Below, piece by piece: positions 26,892 to 35,153 of a DNA stretch of 48,657 nucleotides. The notes under the pieces were generated by a model, which was given only the letters and a program-made list of their open reading frames with translations, was not told the origin of the DNA and did no database searches. The DNA is taken from assembly GCA_946804195.1 (NCBI GenBank), contig CAMPEU010000010.1:1-48657 (forward strand). The letters are read 5' to 3'. Made by a program: the position numbers and the translations under genes. Every line of letters begins with the position of its first letter. The first letter of the stretch is position 1. The DNA is from an uncultured Candidatus Saccharibacteria bacterium. Its GTDB lineage: Bacteria > Patescibacteriota > Saccharimonadia > Saccharimonadales > Saccharimonadaceae.

Positions 26892-27434
26892 TTACACTTG
26901 CTCCTTAACGGCGCTTGCAATAACTTTTTTATCGACAGCTTCGCTAAATGACTTGCCGACAACCTTTTCAGTTGCGAGAGCGACGAGTTCTATTGTGTCA
27001 TTGTGCAAAGCTTTACGAGCAGCAATAACGTCTTTTTCTAACTGATCACGTGCGTCGGCAACGATTTTGTCAGCACGACTTTTGGCTTTTTCTTCGCCTG
27101 CATTAATCATTGCAGTTGCTTCATCCTTTGCGGTTGCAACGATATCCTTTGCTTCACCGCGTGCTTCCTTGAGCAACTTGGCAACCTCATCCTGAGCCTC
27201 GTTGGCTTTTGCTTCAGCGGCCGCTGCGGCTCGTTGACCAGCATCAATCTTTTCTTGACGCTCATCAACAGCTTTAATCAAAATCGGAAAAACAAACTTT
27301 CCCAACAAAAAGACCAAGATGATGAATGCAATCGCCTGGAAGGCAAGCATTTGCCCGTTGATGCCTAGTGAACTAAAAATATCACCGCCGGCCTCGTGCG
27401 TAGATGCTGCAAATTGTTGAAGTGGGCCTGTCAT
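26892..27434 (-). CDS. atpF: ATP synthase Fo subunit b
   Basis: The peripheral stalk. One N-terminal membrane helix (GQMLAFQAIAFIILVFLLGKFVFPILI, about 27-53) with the family KFVFPILIKAVDERQEKI junction is followed by a long charged, Ala-rich helix to the C-terminus. The 180 residues fit the family. Seven bases separate it from atpE. Confidence 0.93.
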   Translation of the reverse strand: MTGPLQQFAASTHEAGGDIFSSLGINGQMLAFQAIAFIILVFLLGKFVFPILIKAVDERQEKIDAGQRAAAAAEAKANEAQDEVAKLLKEARGEAKDIVATAKDEATAMINAGEEKAKSRADKIVADARDQLEKDVIAARKALHNDTIELVALATEKVVGKSFSEAVDKKVIASAVKEQV

Positions 27435-27441
27435 ATTCTTC

Positions 27442-27660
27442 TTATCCCGCTACAGCTCGTGCGATAAATGCAACGACGATACCGATGATGGCTAGTGAGT
27501 CGGCAAAGACGATCGCTGTGATCATCAATGTTCGAATCTCGCCAAGTTTTTCTGGATTACGACCGAATGCGCCTAACGCGCCACCACCAATAACACCGAT
27601 ACCTACAGCTGCACCAAGTGCAGGCAAGGCATAAGCTAACACGAATGCTAATTGTTCCAT
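27442..27660 (-). CDS. atpE: ATP synthase Fo subunit c
   Basis: The ring subunit, 72 residues with two membrane helices joined by the polar loop FGRNPEK. The ion-binding carboxylate is Asp54 in VFADSLAIIG, where many relatives have Glu. The helix-1 position that is Gln in Na+-type rings aligns with Ile, so proton coupling is the better inference. AAAGGAG lies 9 nt before the ATG, the best ribosome site in the operon, in keeping with the high copy number of c. Confidence 0.95.
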   Translation of the reverse strand: MEQLAFVLAYALPALGAAVGIGVIGGGALGAFGRNPEKLGEIRTLMITAIVFADSLAIIGIVVAFIARAVAG

Positions 27661-27700
27661 TTTATTTTTACTCCTTTAATTTATTAACTATATTATACCA

Positions 27701-28537
27701 TCATTCCGTCAGTACTGCAGGCTTGGTCGCATGAGTAGATGAATGATCGGTGATGTTTGGCTGGGCCTCGTCATGAGAGCCGTGACTCTCGACTGCCAGC
27801 GAGGTAAAGATAACTGTCAAAATAAAGAATACGTACGCCTGAACAAAGCCAATGAATAGCTCGAAAATGAGAAAGAACGGCAAGGCTACAACCGAAAAGT
27901 AACTCGTCATAACAGCAATAACAACAAGCAAGATTTCACCAGCAAAACAATTACCAAACATACGAACGCTCAGTGCTGCATAACGCGAGAACTCACCGAT
28001 AAATTCTAGCAAACCTTCGAACGCACCGATTGGATCCTTGATAGGGTTACGGAAGTATCGCTTGAGATTACCGATTGGACCATGCGCCTGTAGAGCGAAA
28101 TACTGTACGGTCAGCAATACTATAATTGCAACCGCAAACGTAAAGTTCAAATCAGCCGCAAGTGCACGAAGAACCGGTACCTCATTATAAAAAATCGAGT
28201 CGAGACCCGGTAAAACACTCATCCAATAGCCAAAAAGCATGACAAAGAAAATAGTCAGAGCAAGTGGGGCAATGCGTCGCGCCAACTTTTTATCAGGGAT
28301 GACACTGTCTACCTGTCCGAGCATTCCTTCAAATGTCCATTGAGTCAAACCGATAAATCGGTTGTACTTGTTATTCTTGACCATGTAAACAACGTAGGCA
28401 AAAACGCTAAACATGATGACCATACTGATAGCGCCAGTAAACAAAGAATTCGTTACCGCAAAATCACCAATATGAAACAACGACTGTGAAGCGACATGAA
28501 TTTCAAATCCAGCAGATGCAGCAAAATTACTCAGCAC
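27701..28537 (-). CDS. atpB: ATP synthase Fo subunit a
   Basis: The stator channel subunit, with five or so membrane helices and the essential Arg in YAALSVRMFGNCFAGEILL. I place the start at the GTG at 28537 (278 residues), one base after the atpI stop (TAACGTG) with AAAGGAAA upstream; the longer frame to 28597 would overlap atpI by about 59 nt. The C-terminal QAYVFFILTVIFTSLAVESH block matches the family ending, with a hydrophilic His/Asp-rich tail beyond it. Confidence 0.93.
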   Translation of the reverse strand: MLSNFAASAGFEIHVASQSLFHIGDFAVTNSLFTGAISMVIMFSVFAYVVYMVKNNKYNRFIGLTQWTFEGMLGQVDSVIPDKKLARRIAPLALTIFFVMLFGYWMSVLPGLDSIFYNEVPVLRALAADLNFTFAVAIIVLLTVQYFALQAHGPIGNLKRYFRNPIKDPIGAFEGLLEFIGEFSRYAALSVRMFGNCFAGEILLVVIAVMTSYFSVVALPFFLIFELFIGFVQAYVFFILTVIFTSLAVESHGSHDEAQPNITDHSSTHATKPAVLTE

Positions 28538-28538
28538 G

Positions 28539-28793
28539 TTAGTTGTTTCCTTTCTTGTATTGTTGTCGAACAAGGAGAGCAGTGATGATGACACCAACCG
28601 CTAAACCGCTCAGAGAATACATTGATTCTGTCCCGGATACACTGTCTACCCAGAGGCCCACGCCCGCACCGCCTAGTGTCGGTACGAACATACGCCAGGT
28701 CGTATCTGCAGCGATTGCAAACAATAAAACAACCGTCGACTTTTCCGGCGGTTGAGGCTTGTCTTCGCTATTTTTAGCTGCAGCAGCGCTCAT
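28539..28793 (-). CDS. atpI: ATP synthase protein I (AtpI/AtpZ-like)
   Basis: A small protein with two membrane helices, first in the operon, as usual for AtpI, which aids Fo assembly and may carry Mg2+/Ca2+. The Gly-rich GGAGVGLWVDS stretch between helices is typical of the AtpZ/F0F1-ATPase subunit group. A TATAGT box ends 9 nt before the ATG, so the operon mRNA probably starts at or near this codon. Confidence 0.8.
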   Translation of the reverse strand: MSAAAAKNSEDKPQPPEKSTVVLLFAIAADTTWRMFVPTLGGAGVGLWVDSVSGTESMYSLSGLAVGVIITALLVRQQYKKGNN

Positions 28794-28802
28794 TACTCGC
28801 TT

Positions 28803-28831
28803 ACTATAACAGAGATGAATACGAGTGACAA
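28803..28831 (-). promoter_or_regulatory. Promoter of the atp operon
   Basis: On the minus strand TTGTCA, 17-nt spacer ending TGT, then TATAGT, 9 nt, and the atpI ATG. Both the -35 and the TGT extension to the -10 are visible. The divergent gene at 28879 begins only 85 bp away. Confidence 0.65.
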
Positions 28832-28878
28832 GGGGTTAAGCTAGCGCACATTTTGCAAAGTCATTTACAATAAGTACT

Positions 28879-29079
28879 ATGCCGCGGCGAAATAAACCAA
28901 TCAAACATATCCCATATCAATCGCCAGAAAGCGAACGTCAAAAAACACGCTATCCAACCCAAAAGGCAGCCGAATCAGCCGCCGAAATACGCATGCTACA
29001 AATACCGAACTTAGAACTTGGCGTTTATCAGGGAGCCGACGGTGGCTGGTACTTAACATCTGCACCACAAAATAATTGA
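28879..29079 (+). CDS. Small hypothetical protein, 66 aa
   Basis: A basic soluble protein: an Arg/Lys-rich start (MPRRNKPIKHIPYQ), a short helix (TQKAAESAAEIRMLQ), then a beta-like end (LELGVYQGADGGWYLTS). The helix-strand arrangement ending in a GGWYLT strand recalls small AP2/Arm-type DNA-binding folds, but this is weak. TACAAT 7 nt before the ATG points to a leaderless transcript. Confidence 0.6.
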   Translation: MPRRNKPIKHIPYQSPESERQKTRYPTQKAAESAAEIRMLQIPNLELGVYQGADGGWYLTSAPQNN

Positions 29080-29110
29080 CTTATATTACACTAGCGCTTA
29101 TAAGTACATC

Positions 29111-30193
29111 ATGGAGAAACAGATTCCTAATCTGTACAATCCTCTTGATAGAGTCAAGCGGTATTCACTTGGTGCAAATTTTGTAGATAACTCACTCGAC
29201 CGCGGACAAATTGAACTTGGCATGACAGCTCTCAGTCGAAATGCAGGCTACGTCTTATCATCCGAACATCCCGACGATACACGGGCGGTAGAACGCATCT
29301 CTCAGTACTTCAAACACCGCGACTACGCAACAGCACACTCAGACCTAGAAGACACACTGACATATCCTATTGCAGCTGCATCGGGCAATATACTGGAGTG
29401 GGTTCGTGATGCAATGCCTAACGATCTAGAAAAATTCTGCCTGTGGAGTCTGGAACGAACACAAAACCTCACATCTGCGCTCACGCGTGATAAACAATAT
29501 TTTGACGACAAAGCATATCAATACACAAAGTCACTCGTTGGAATAAATTATTTTCCTAGTCAAGCAACTCGCATCGTAGAAAAGGAAGTTGCCGATACCG
29601 AATTAGTTGGTATGGATGCATTCTATAGTGGTGGCCGCGGATGGGGTGCCGTATTTTGGGGACCGCGAAAAATCGCCGTTCCTAATCACTACGAAAACCC
29701 ACGCGCAATCAAAACTATTGGTAAAGATTTAGACTGGTATTTCTATCACGAGAACCTTCATCGCGCTGGTCATGGACGATTACTATTTCCTGATGATTTC
29801 GATGATCAGGGGCTGATAAACGAAGCGTTCGTCGAGCATAGCAATGTTGTTGCACACGCTCATCGCTGGGCGCGACAATCAAATGTAGTAGCGCCAGGTA
29901 AGCGAACACGTCTAAATCCCGACATGGGAATTTACTCGAGTGAGCGTACATTTCTTGACTATGTCATTAATCACACGCGACTATCTATCGAACAGCTAGG
30001 CGACGCGTACTTTAGCAATCGCAATGTATGGAATGAGCGAAAACGCCGAGTCATCAAACGTGAAATTATCAAACTATTCGGATCGACAGAACAATGGTAT
30101 GAGTTGGTAGACGACTACGATGAAGCCAACTCGAATAAGCGTTCGGACATTCTAAAATCAAAGCTCGCAGAATTCCGAAAACGTACTATCTAA
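29111..30193 (+). CDS. Putative zinc metallopeptidase-like protein (HExxH)
   Basis: A 360-residue protein without signal peptide. Near residue 215 it has YFYHENLHRAGHG, an HExxH motif (HENLH), followed about 20 residues later by LINEAFVEHSN, where a Glu could be the third zinc ligand, as in gluzincins. Upstream is a Gly/Trp-rich segment (YSGGRGWGAVFWGP), which could form the substrate edge strand. The family is not recognised and peptidase activity is an inference. Possible leaderless start: TATAAG 6 nt before the ATG. Confidence 0.6.
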   Translation: MEKQIPNLYNPLDRVKRYSLGANFVDNSLDRGQIELGMTALSRNAGYVLSSEHPDDTRAVERISQYFKHRDYATAHSDLEDTLTYPIAAASGNILEWVRDAMPNDLEKFCLWSLERTQNLTSALTRDKQYFDDKAYQYTKSLVGINYFPSQATRIVEKEVADTELVGMDAFYSGGRGWGAVFWGPRKIAVPNHYENPRAIKTIGKDLDWYFYHENLHRAGHGRLLFPDDFDDQGLINEAFVEHSNVVAHAHRWARQSNVVAPGKRTRLNPDMGIYSSERTFLDYVINHTRLSIEQLGDAYFSNRNVWNERKRRVIKREIIKLFGSTEQWYELVDDYDEANSNKRSDILKSKLAEFRKRTI

Positions 30194-30327
30194 AAATGTA
30201 TCGCTAATACTCTCTTAGAAATATTCAACCACTGCACCTCTCTATATTTTTGTTATAATGCCTTAGAGATCATTGCGTATTAAAATGCAATTTGATATAC
30301 TAAGTATAGTAAACAAAGGGGTATTCT

Positions 30328-30603
30328 ATGAGCGATTCAACGAACCAACAAATCACAATCTACAGCACCACCTGGTGTGCGTTCTGTCACACCGAAGCAC
30401 AGTGGCTAGATCATCTAGGCATTCCTTACGTAAAAAAAGACATCGAAGAGGACAAATCGGCGTATGACGAATTAATGGAGAAAAGTGGCGGTAACTTCTC
30501 GGGCGTACCAATTACAGACGTTGGCGGTAAATTAATCGTCGGTTTTGATCGACCCAAGCTTACGGAAGCCATAGAAGCAATCGGACTCAAGCCAAAAAAA
30601 TAA
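30328..30603 (+). CDS. Glutaredoxin/mycoredoxin-like protein
   Basis: A 91-residue thioredoxin-fold protein. The redox site is STTWCAFC (CxxC, residues about 16-19), with the cis-Pro segment SGVPITDVGG and the family ending VGFDRPKL. The sequence resembles actinobacterial mycoredoxins, which reduce mixed disulfides. AAAGGGG lies upstream of the ATG. TATAAT-like boxes near 30252 and 30298 are probable promoters. No thiol-biosynthesis genes are nearby. Confidence 0.88.
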   Translation: MSDSTNQQITIYSTTWCAFCHTEAQWLDHLGIPYVKKDIEEDKSAYDELMEKSGGNFSGVPITDVGGKLIVGFDRPKLTEAIEAIGLKPKK

Positions 30604-30636
30604 TTAATATATCTCGCAACGTGGCCCCTTATACAG

Positions 30637-30665
30637 TTGACAATAGTCTATTTCTATGGTAAAAA
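30637..30665 (+). promoter_or_regulatory. Promoter of the 62-aa membrane protein
   Basis: TTGACA (30637-30642), 17-nt spacer ending TGG, then TAAAAA. The leader would be about 30 nt, ending in GAGAGGAGCGGGGTT before the ATG. Confidence 0.5.
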
Positions 30666-30700
30666 TAGGATAGTTCCATCAACACGAGAGGAGCGGGGTT

Positions 30701-30889
30701 ATGACCCCTGAAGGTGTTTACTGGGCACAGATGATGTTTGGGTGGACACTCGGACCATTATTCGGAATTGTCTTCCTTATCATCGTCCTGACGCTCATCG
30801 GAAATGGCTGGCAACGCTTGCGGCGCGCCATCGGGCGGCCAAAAAGCTCCGCCACGCACGACGACCAGCTGGACGTTCGGTCTACGTAA
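30701..30889 (+). CDS. Small membrane protein, 62 aa
   Basis: One transmembrane helix (LGPLFGIVFLIIVLTLIG, about 17-34) followed by a basic, Arg-rich cytoplasmic tail (WQRLRRAIGRPKSS). Unlike most neighbours it has its own -35/-10 promoter, a leader with a strong AGGAG site and its own terminator; it also looks richer in G and C. Function unknown. Confidence 0.65.
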   Translation: MTPEGVYWAQMMFGWTLGPLFGIVFLIIVLTLIGNGWQRLRRAIGRPKSSATHDDQLDVRST

Positions 30890-30896
30890 CACCAAC

Positions 30897-30939
30897 AATC
30901 CCGGCCCGTTACCCAGGTGGTAGCGCGGTCGGGATTTTT
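30897..30939 (+). terminator. Rho-independent terminator of the 62-aa gene
   Basis: AATCCCGGCC (30897-30906) pairs with GGTCGGGATT (30927-30936, one G-T pair), then TTT. The 20-nt loop contains ACCCAGGTGG. Confidence 0.8.
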
Positions 30940-30966
30940 GCATTAATCACGTATAATACGATATAG

Positions 30967-31809
30967 ATGACAAAACAGACTATTACACTTCCGAGTGGCT
31001 ATGAAATGGCCTACTGGACATATCACGACAACAAACGTCCAACCCTAATAATGGTGCATGGTTTTACTGGTTCACACGAAGGTTTTCAATATCTCGTACC
31101 TCTACTGGCGGATTTTCGCTTAATTGTCCCGGATCTGCCAGGGTTCGGCGAGAGCCCGCTACCGCATGAAAAACTCAACCTTAGCGAACTAGGCACACTC
31201 TTCGTTGATTTTGTCCAAGCACTCGATCTAGACGAAAAACCGTATCTCGTTGGCCACTCCATGGGCTCGTTGGTTGTCAGCGAAGCAATTCGTCAACATC
31301 CCGAAATTTTTGAAAAAAAGGTCGTCCTCGCAAGTCCAGTCCCATCTCCGGTTGGTATCCTTGACGCACGAAAAATCGGCGTACTACTGAGCAAGCTATA
31401 CTATGGCGCCAGCCATCGACTGCCACTTATAGGACCCCACTTGGCAACCAGTCGCAAACTAACACGCCTCAGCACCAAGATGATCATGACTACCAAAGAT
31501 AAACTGTTGAAACAAACGATATACTCTCACCACTTCAGAAATCTCGAATTTATCAGTAGTATTGGCTGGTACAAACGGCTCTATAAAGAAATTAACAAAA
31601 CGGGCATTAGCCGATATCGTCACGCGCTCAGGCCATTCACGACACTTATCATTGTTGGTAGTCGCGATTCTGTGACACCGCTCAAAAAACAAAAACAAAC
31701 ATCAAAAAAAATAAGGGCAAAGCTCGTCACGCTTCCCGGAGTAGGGCACTTGTCACACTACGAAAAACCCGCAGAACTCGCTAGTGCAATTGCTCGGTTT
31801 CTGAAATAA
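30967..31809 (+). CDS. Alpha/beta-hydrolase
   Basis: A 280-residue soluble hydrolase. MVHGFTGSHEGF forms the oxyanion loop, DLPGFGESP follows, VGHSMGS (Ser near 98) is the nucleophile elbow, GSRDSVTP carries the acid and GVGHLSHYEKP the His. This is the common esterase/acyltransferase-like subgroup; the substrate cannot be read. TATAAT 9 nt before the ATG indicates a leaderless mRNA. Its last 29 nt overlap the end of the convergent glycosyltransferase gene. Confidence 0.88.
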   Translation: MTKQTITLPSGYEMAYWTYHDNKRPTLIMVHGFTGSHEGFQYLVPLLADFRLIVPDLPGFGESPLPHEKLNLSELGTLFVDFVQALDLDEKPYLVGHSMGSLVVSEAIRQHPEIFEKKVVLASPVPSPVGILDARKIGVLLSKLYYGASHRLPLIGPHLATSRKLTRLSTKMIMTTKDKLLKQTIYSHHFRNLEFISSIGWYKRLYKEINKTGISRYRHALRPFTTLIIVGSRDSVTPLKKQKQTSKKIRAKLVTLPGVGHLSHYEKPAELASAIARFLK

Positions 31810-32962
31810 CTTCGTGATATAACTTTTCGAATCTCGGTATAACAACACGTACATCGTGTTTTTTTGCAATCTCAACGCTATTTTTTGAGTATTTTGCACG
31901 CTTCTTGGGATGATCCAATAAATCAACTAATGCCGTAGCCATCGCCTCCACGTCATCAACCGCTATCAAATGTCCATTTTTTCCAGTCAAACAAAGCTCG
32001 CCCAATGCGCCCGCATCAACGGCAACAACAGGCTTACCGCTCGCCATAGCTTCGAGCATCGCCAAGCATTGCAATTCAGTAGGTGATGGCATGACATAAA
32101 CATCGCCTACGCGATGCAACTGTATCAAATCCTCATCCGACACGAGTCCCGTGAATGTCACATAGTCACCCAGGTGGAGCGTATGGATCAGCTCTTCTAA
32201 TTGTTTTCGGGCGTTACCGGCACCAACAATAACTGCATGAAAATCCTTACCCGACCAACGCAACAACTCCAATGCCTGAATCAAAATGTGAATATGCTTT
32301 TCTTCATCAACACGCCCGATGTAAGTAATAAGTGTTTTATTACGCGGAATCTTGAATCTTGTGAACAGTTCGTTATCTGTTTTGCCGGGCTTGAAACGAT
32401 TCAAATTAATCCCGTTACTAATTGCTATAGCGGGTGCTTCGATACGGTCAGTGTTGAATAATCTAATTGCTGATTCGGTCGGCATCACGATTCGCTTTGC
32501 GCCCCGATAGAGTAGAGCCCCGTATTCAGTCAAAATATAACTAAATGGCCGCGACACAGGCGCCAAAATCTTGATATTTTTGACCATGTTATCAGGCATG
32601 ACATGATTAGTTGCAACGACTGGTATTCCACGGTGTACTGCTGCACGTAACATGCCTAGGCCCGTTGTCAATTGCGTGTGAACATGGACAACATCCGGCT
32701 GGAATTCATCCAAAATCCGTCGCATCTCACGGTCATATGTCACTGACACTCGCAAATTTTTACGAAATGCCAAGCCAAATGAACGAATTCGTGTGATCTC
32801 GTAATTTTCATCAATCTCTTTGTAACCCCTGCCAGTTTGCGAAGGCGCAACCACCATGACAGTATGTCCACTCGCCGAAAGTCCCTGAGCAAGCGTGCGA
32901 GCCGCCGTTGCGACACCACTCTTCATTGGCCAATGTTGGTCATTTGCGATTAAAATACGCAT
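31781..32962 (-). CDS. Family 4 (GT-B) glycosyltransferase, retaining
   Basis: A 393-residue glycosyltransferase. The N-terminal domain begins MRILIANDQHWPMKSGVATAA and contains PDVVHVHTQL; the C-terminal domain has YIGRVDEEKHIHILI and the nucleotide-sugar motif SPTELQCLAMLEAMASGKPVVA (E-x7-E pattern). It probably builds a cell-surface glycan or glycolipid; sugar unknown. I start at ATG 32962 (MRIL) rather than TTG 32971 because TATAAT ends 8 nt before the ATG and the TTG would lie directly beside the -10 box. Confidence 0.88.
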   Translation of the reverse strand: MRILIANDQHWPMKSGVATAARTLAQGLSASGHTVMVVAPSQTGRGYKEIDENYEITRIRSFGLAFRKNLRVSVTYDREMRRILDEFQPDVVHVHTQLTTGLGMLRAAVHRGIPVVATNHVMPDNMVKNIKILAPVSRPFSYILTEYGALLYRGAKRIVMPTESAIRLFNTDRIEAPAIAISNGINLNRFKPGKTDNELFTRFKIPRNKTLITYIGRVDEEKHIHILIQALELLRWSGKDFHAVIVGAGNARKQLEELIHTLHLGDYVTFTGLVSDEDLIQLHRVGDVYVMPSPTELQCLAMLEAMASGKPVVAVDAGALGELCLTGKNGHLIAVDDVEAMATALVDLLDHPKKRAKYSKNSVEIAKKHDVRVVIPRFEKLYHEVISETEQLH

Positions 32963-33006
32963 TAATGCCAATTATATCATGCAAGCATATGCTAAAATGA
33001 GGAGCA

Positions 33007-33303
33007 ATGGGCTACGGTAATCCTTTCGGCAAAGCTGTTTTATACACTATTGTTTTATTTGCAGTCACACATCTCGCGGTGAGTTTTTTTGCAGGCATGT
33101 GGAACGGCGACACGACATTAGCAAATATGTTCCATGTTCTAGGATTAGACTTGATATGGCCCGAACTAGGCAAGGGTGCGCTCAATTCAGTATTTGGTGT
33201 TATCCTCATTGTTGGTGCCTGGATTACTATCGGATGCACTCTGCACTGGCGTGATGTTACCGCCGACAAGAAACGCGCAGCCTCCAAACACAAAGGAAAA
33301 TAA
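33007..33303 (+). CDS. Two-helix membrane protein, 98 aa
   Basis: Hydrophobic segments lie at about 10-30 (VLYTIVLFAVTHLAVSFFAG) and 58-78 (SVFGVILIVGAWITIGC), with a basic cytoplasmic tail (DKKRAASKHKGK). Family not recognised. The start has GAGGAG 3 nt upstream, which also follows a TAAAAT -10 box. The stop overlaps the start of the next glycosyltransferase (TAATG), so it is probably part of the same glycan unit. Confidence 0.7.
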   Translation: MGYGNPFGKAVLYTIVLFAVTHLAVSFFAGMWNGDTTLANMFHVLGLDLIWPELGKGALNSVFGVILIVGAWITIGCTLHWRDVTADKKRAASKHKGK

Positions 33304-34382
33304 TGAAACTTTTTTTTGACGCACGCTATATCCGCACGGATTTTCACGACGGCATTAGTCGCTATACAACCGAACTCGGCAGTGCGCTTGCACGCCTGAC
33401 ACCAGTAACGTTTATTATTTCGGATCTCGCACAGCTAAAGCATCTACCTAAAAACGTCCAACATATTATCATTCATCCCGTCACATCACCCAAGGAACCA
33501 CTGACCGGGATAATTCTGAACAAATTCAAACCCGATGTCGTCATCTCACCGTTGCAAACAATGGGCTCACTTGGGCGCCGATTCAAATTAATTCTGACAC
33601 TCCATGATTTAATCTATTACAAACACCGAACGCCACCTCCGCAATATTCACAACTTTTACGCCTCGGCTGGCGCCTGTACCACCTGTCATACGCACCCCA
33701 ACGACTCACACTCAACGGTGCAGACGTGGTCGCAACGGTCAGTGAAACGAGTAAATCCGAAATTTTAGATGCAAAGCTAACCAAGCGTCCCGTTATCGTG
33801 GTGTCAAATGCCGCTCGTGATTTATCGCACTATCTAGATACGACACCGCGCATCATTAATCAACCAAACAATCTCATTTACATGGGCTCCTTCATACCAT
33901 ACAAAAATGTCGAAACGTTGATTCAGGCTATGGAATTCCTACCTGGTCGAACCCTGCATCTGCTCAGTCGTATTAGTCCTGAACGAAAAGCGCAGTTACG
34001 CAAACTCATCCCTGAACATGCCAAGGTCGTTTTTCACGGCGGCGTCAGTGACAAAGAGTATGCAACATTGCTTGCAAATGATGCAATCATGGTCAGTGCA
34101 AGTAGAGCCGAAGGTTATGGCCTGGGCCTCGCAGAGGCATTGATGCTAGGCGTACCAGCCGTCGTGAGTGACCTCGATATATTCCATGAAGTTGCCGGCA
34201 ACGGGGCTTTATACGCAGACCCTGACGATCCTCAAAGTTTTGCGGCACGCGTTGCACGATTGGATGATAAAAAATTTCGTGACGACACGATAGAAAAAGG
34301 CGTGCGTCACATACGTAAATTTAGCTGGAACGAATCTGCAAAAACTCTGCTTGATGCCGTTAATAAAATAAGCCAGAAATGA
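33303..34382 (+). CDS. Family 4 (GT-B) glycosyltransferase
   Basis: A 359-residue retaining glycosyltransferase, possibly mannosyl- or glucosyl-type. The start, MKLFFDARYIRTDFHDGISRY, fits the GT4 subgroup that opens with a DAR..GIGRY motif. It has LTLHDLIYY, the linker LIYMGSFIPYKNVETLI, and the nucleotide-sugar block SASRAEGYGLGLAEALMLGVPAVV. The start overlaps the upstream membrane-protein stop by one base. The end meets a bidirectional terminator. Confidence 0.9.
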   Translation: MKLFFDARYIRTDFHDGISRYTTELGSALARLTPVTFIISDLAQLKHLPKNVQHIIIHPVTSPKEPLTGIILNKFKPDVVISPLQTMGSLGRRFKLILTLHDLIYYKHRTPPPQYSQLLRLGWRLYHLSYAPQRLTLNGADVVATVSETSKSEILDAKLTKRPVIVVSNAARDLSHYLDTTPRIINQPNNLIYMGSFIPYKNVETLIQAMEFLPGRTLHLLSRISPERKAQLRKLIPEHAKVVFHGGVSDKEYATLLANDAIMVSASRAEGYGLGLAEALMLGVPAVVSDLDIFHEVAGNGALYADPDDPQSFAARVARLDDKKFRDDTIEKGVRHIRKFSWNESAKTLLDAVNKISQK

Positions 34383-34436
34383 AAACAGGGTGCCCAGACC
34401 ACGCATAATGCGTTAATCTGGACACCCCTTGTTTTC
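34381..34436. terminator. Bidirectional terminator
   Basis: GAAAACAGGGTG(C)CCAGA pairs with TCTGG(A)CACCCCTTGTTTTC, with an inner ACGCAT/ATGCGT hairpin. A-rich on the left and T-rich on the right, it can serve the plus-strand glycosyltransferase and the minus-strand gene at 34444. Confidence 0.7.
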
Positions 34437-34443
34437 CGTCTTG

Positions 34444-35037
34444 TCAGCTGGTGAGTTCTGGTCGAGTGAACCATTGATGACGCGATGCGCTGATTCCCAC
34501 GACGACAACAGCAAACGCTACCAGCCAGTAGAAGATATTTCCACCTGCATGTAGCCAAAGCACTTGTGCGCCACAGCACACCCAGATGAATCCAGTGAAC
34601 CAACCCTGGAGAACCTCGACAGTCTCACGGTGAACGGGATTCGGCAAATGAACGGGATTCTTGAACCAGTTGAACCACACAGTGGCCAGGAACATGAAGA
34701 TACCCAGACCGACCCAAAGCGCAAACGGGTGAGGTCGATCCCAGTCATTGTAGTGAGCCAGTCCGAAACTGATGATCAGTGCAATAGGCGGCATAACTGC
34801 CAACGATCCCGAAGCAAGTTCATTGAACTGCTTACCGGTCATCCCGAACCAACGTTTGGATGGTAAATCCAACATACGTGCGAGCCTGCCATCGAGTGGG
34901 TCACTGAGTGCTCCCACTACCATTAGTAGATAGGCAAACCCCCAATCGTGCTTGTAAACCGCCCACACGAAAAGAAACGCGCAGACGAGACGGAGTAAAG
35001 TAAGTGCGTCAGGCATCTGCTTGAGTAGGAACCGCAT
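34444..35037 (-). CDS. CDP-alcohol phosphatidyltransferase-like membrane protein
   Basis: A 197-residue polytopic membrane protein. SDPLDGRLAR (Asp46, Asp49) is the first half of the family motif DxxDGxxAR(x8)GxxxDxxxD. The second half reads GKQFNELAS: Asn72 replaces the third Asp (seen in some NEL-type relatives) and Ser76 the fourth, usually the catalytic base. It may therefore be inactive or have changed chemistry. Family members transfer phosphoalcohols in phospholipid synthesis. It has a near-perfect AAAGGAGGT ribosome site, 6 nt from the ATG, and a TGC-TATAAT promoter upstream, unlike its leaderless neighbours. Confidence 0.7.
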   Translation of the reverse strand: MRFLLKQMPDALTLLRLVCAFLFVWAVYKHDWGFAYLLMVVGALSDPLDGRLARMLDLPSKRWFGMTGKQFNELASGSLAVMPPIALIISFGLAHYNDWDRPHPFALWVGLGIFMFLATVWFNWFKNPVHLPNPVHRETVEVLQGWFTGFIWVCCGAQVLWLHAGGNIFYWLVAFAVVVVGISASRHQWFTRPELTS

Positions 35038-35104
35038 TGCGGTTACCTCCTTTCAAATAGTACAGATTATCCGATAAAAATATTATAGCATTTTTACTGT
35101 AATT

Positions 35105-35153
35105 AGGCAATGTAAAACCCCCGGTCATTCACCGGGGGAGTTACACCTTGCCT
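35105..35153 (-). terminator. Terminator of the hydrolase gene at 35152
   Basis: Core CCCCCGGT-GAATG-ACCGGGGG read on the minus strand, followed by TTTTACATT, inside a longer inverted repeat (AGGCAA...TTGCCT) that reaches the stop codon. Confidence 0.8.

Noticed and set aside
28538-28597. N-terminal extension of atpB
   Set aside because: It would overlap atpI by about 59 nt; the GTG at 28537 has a ribosome site and a one-base spacing from the atpI stop.
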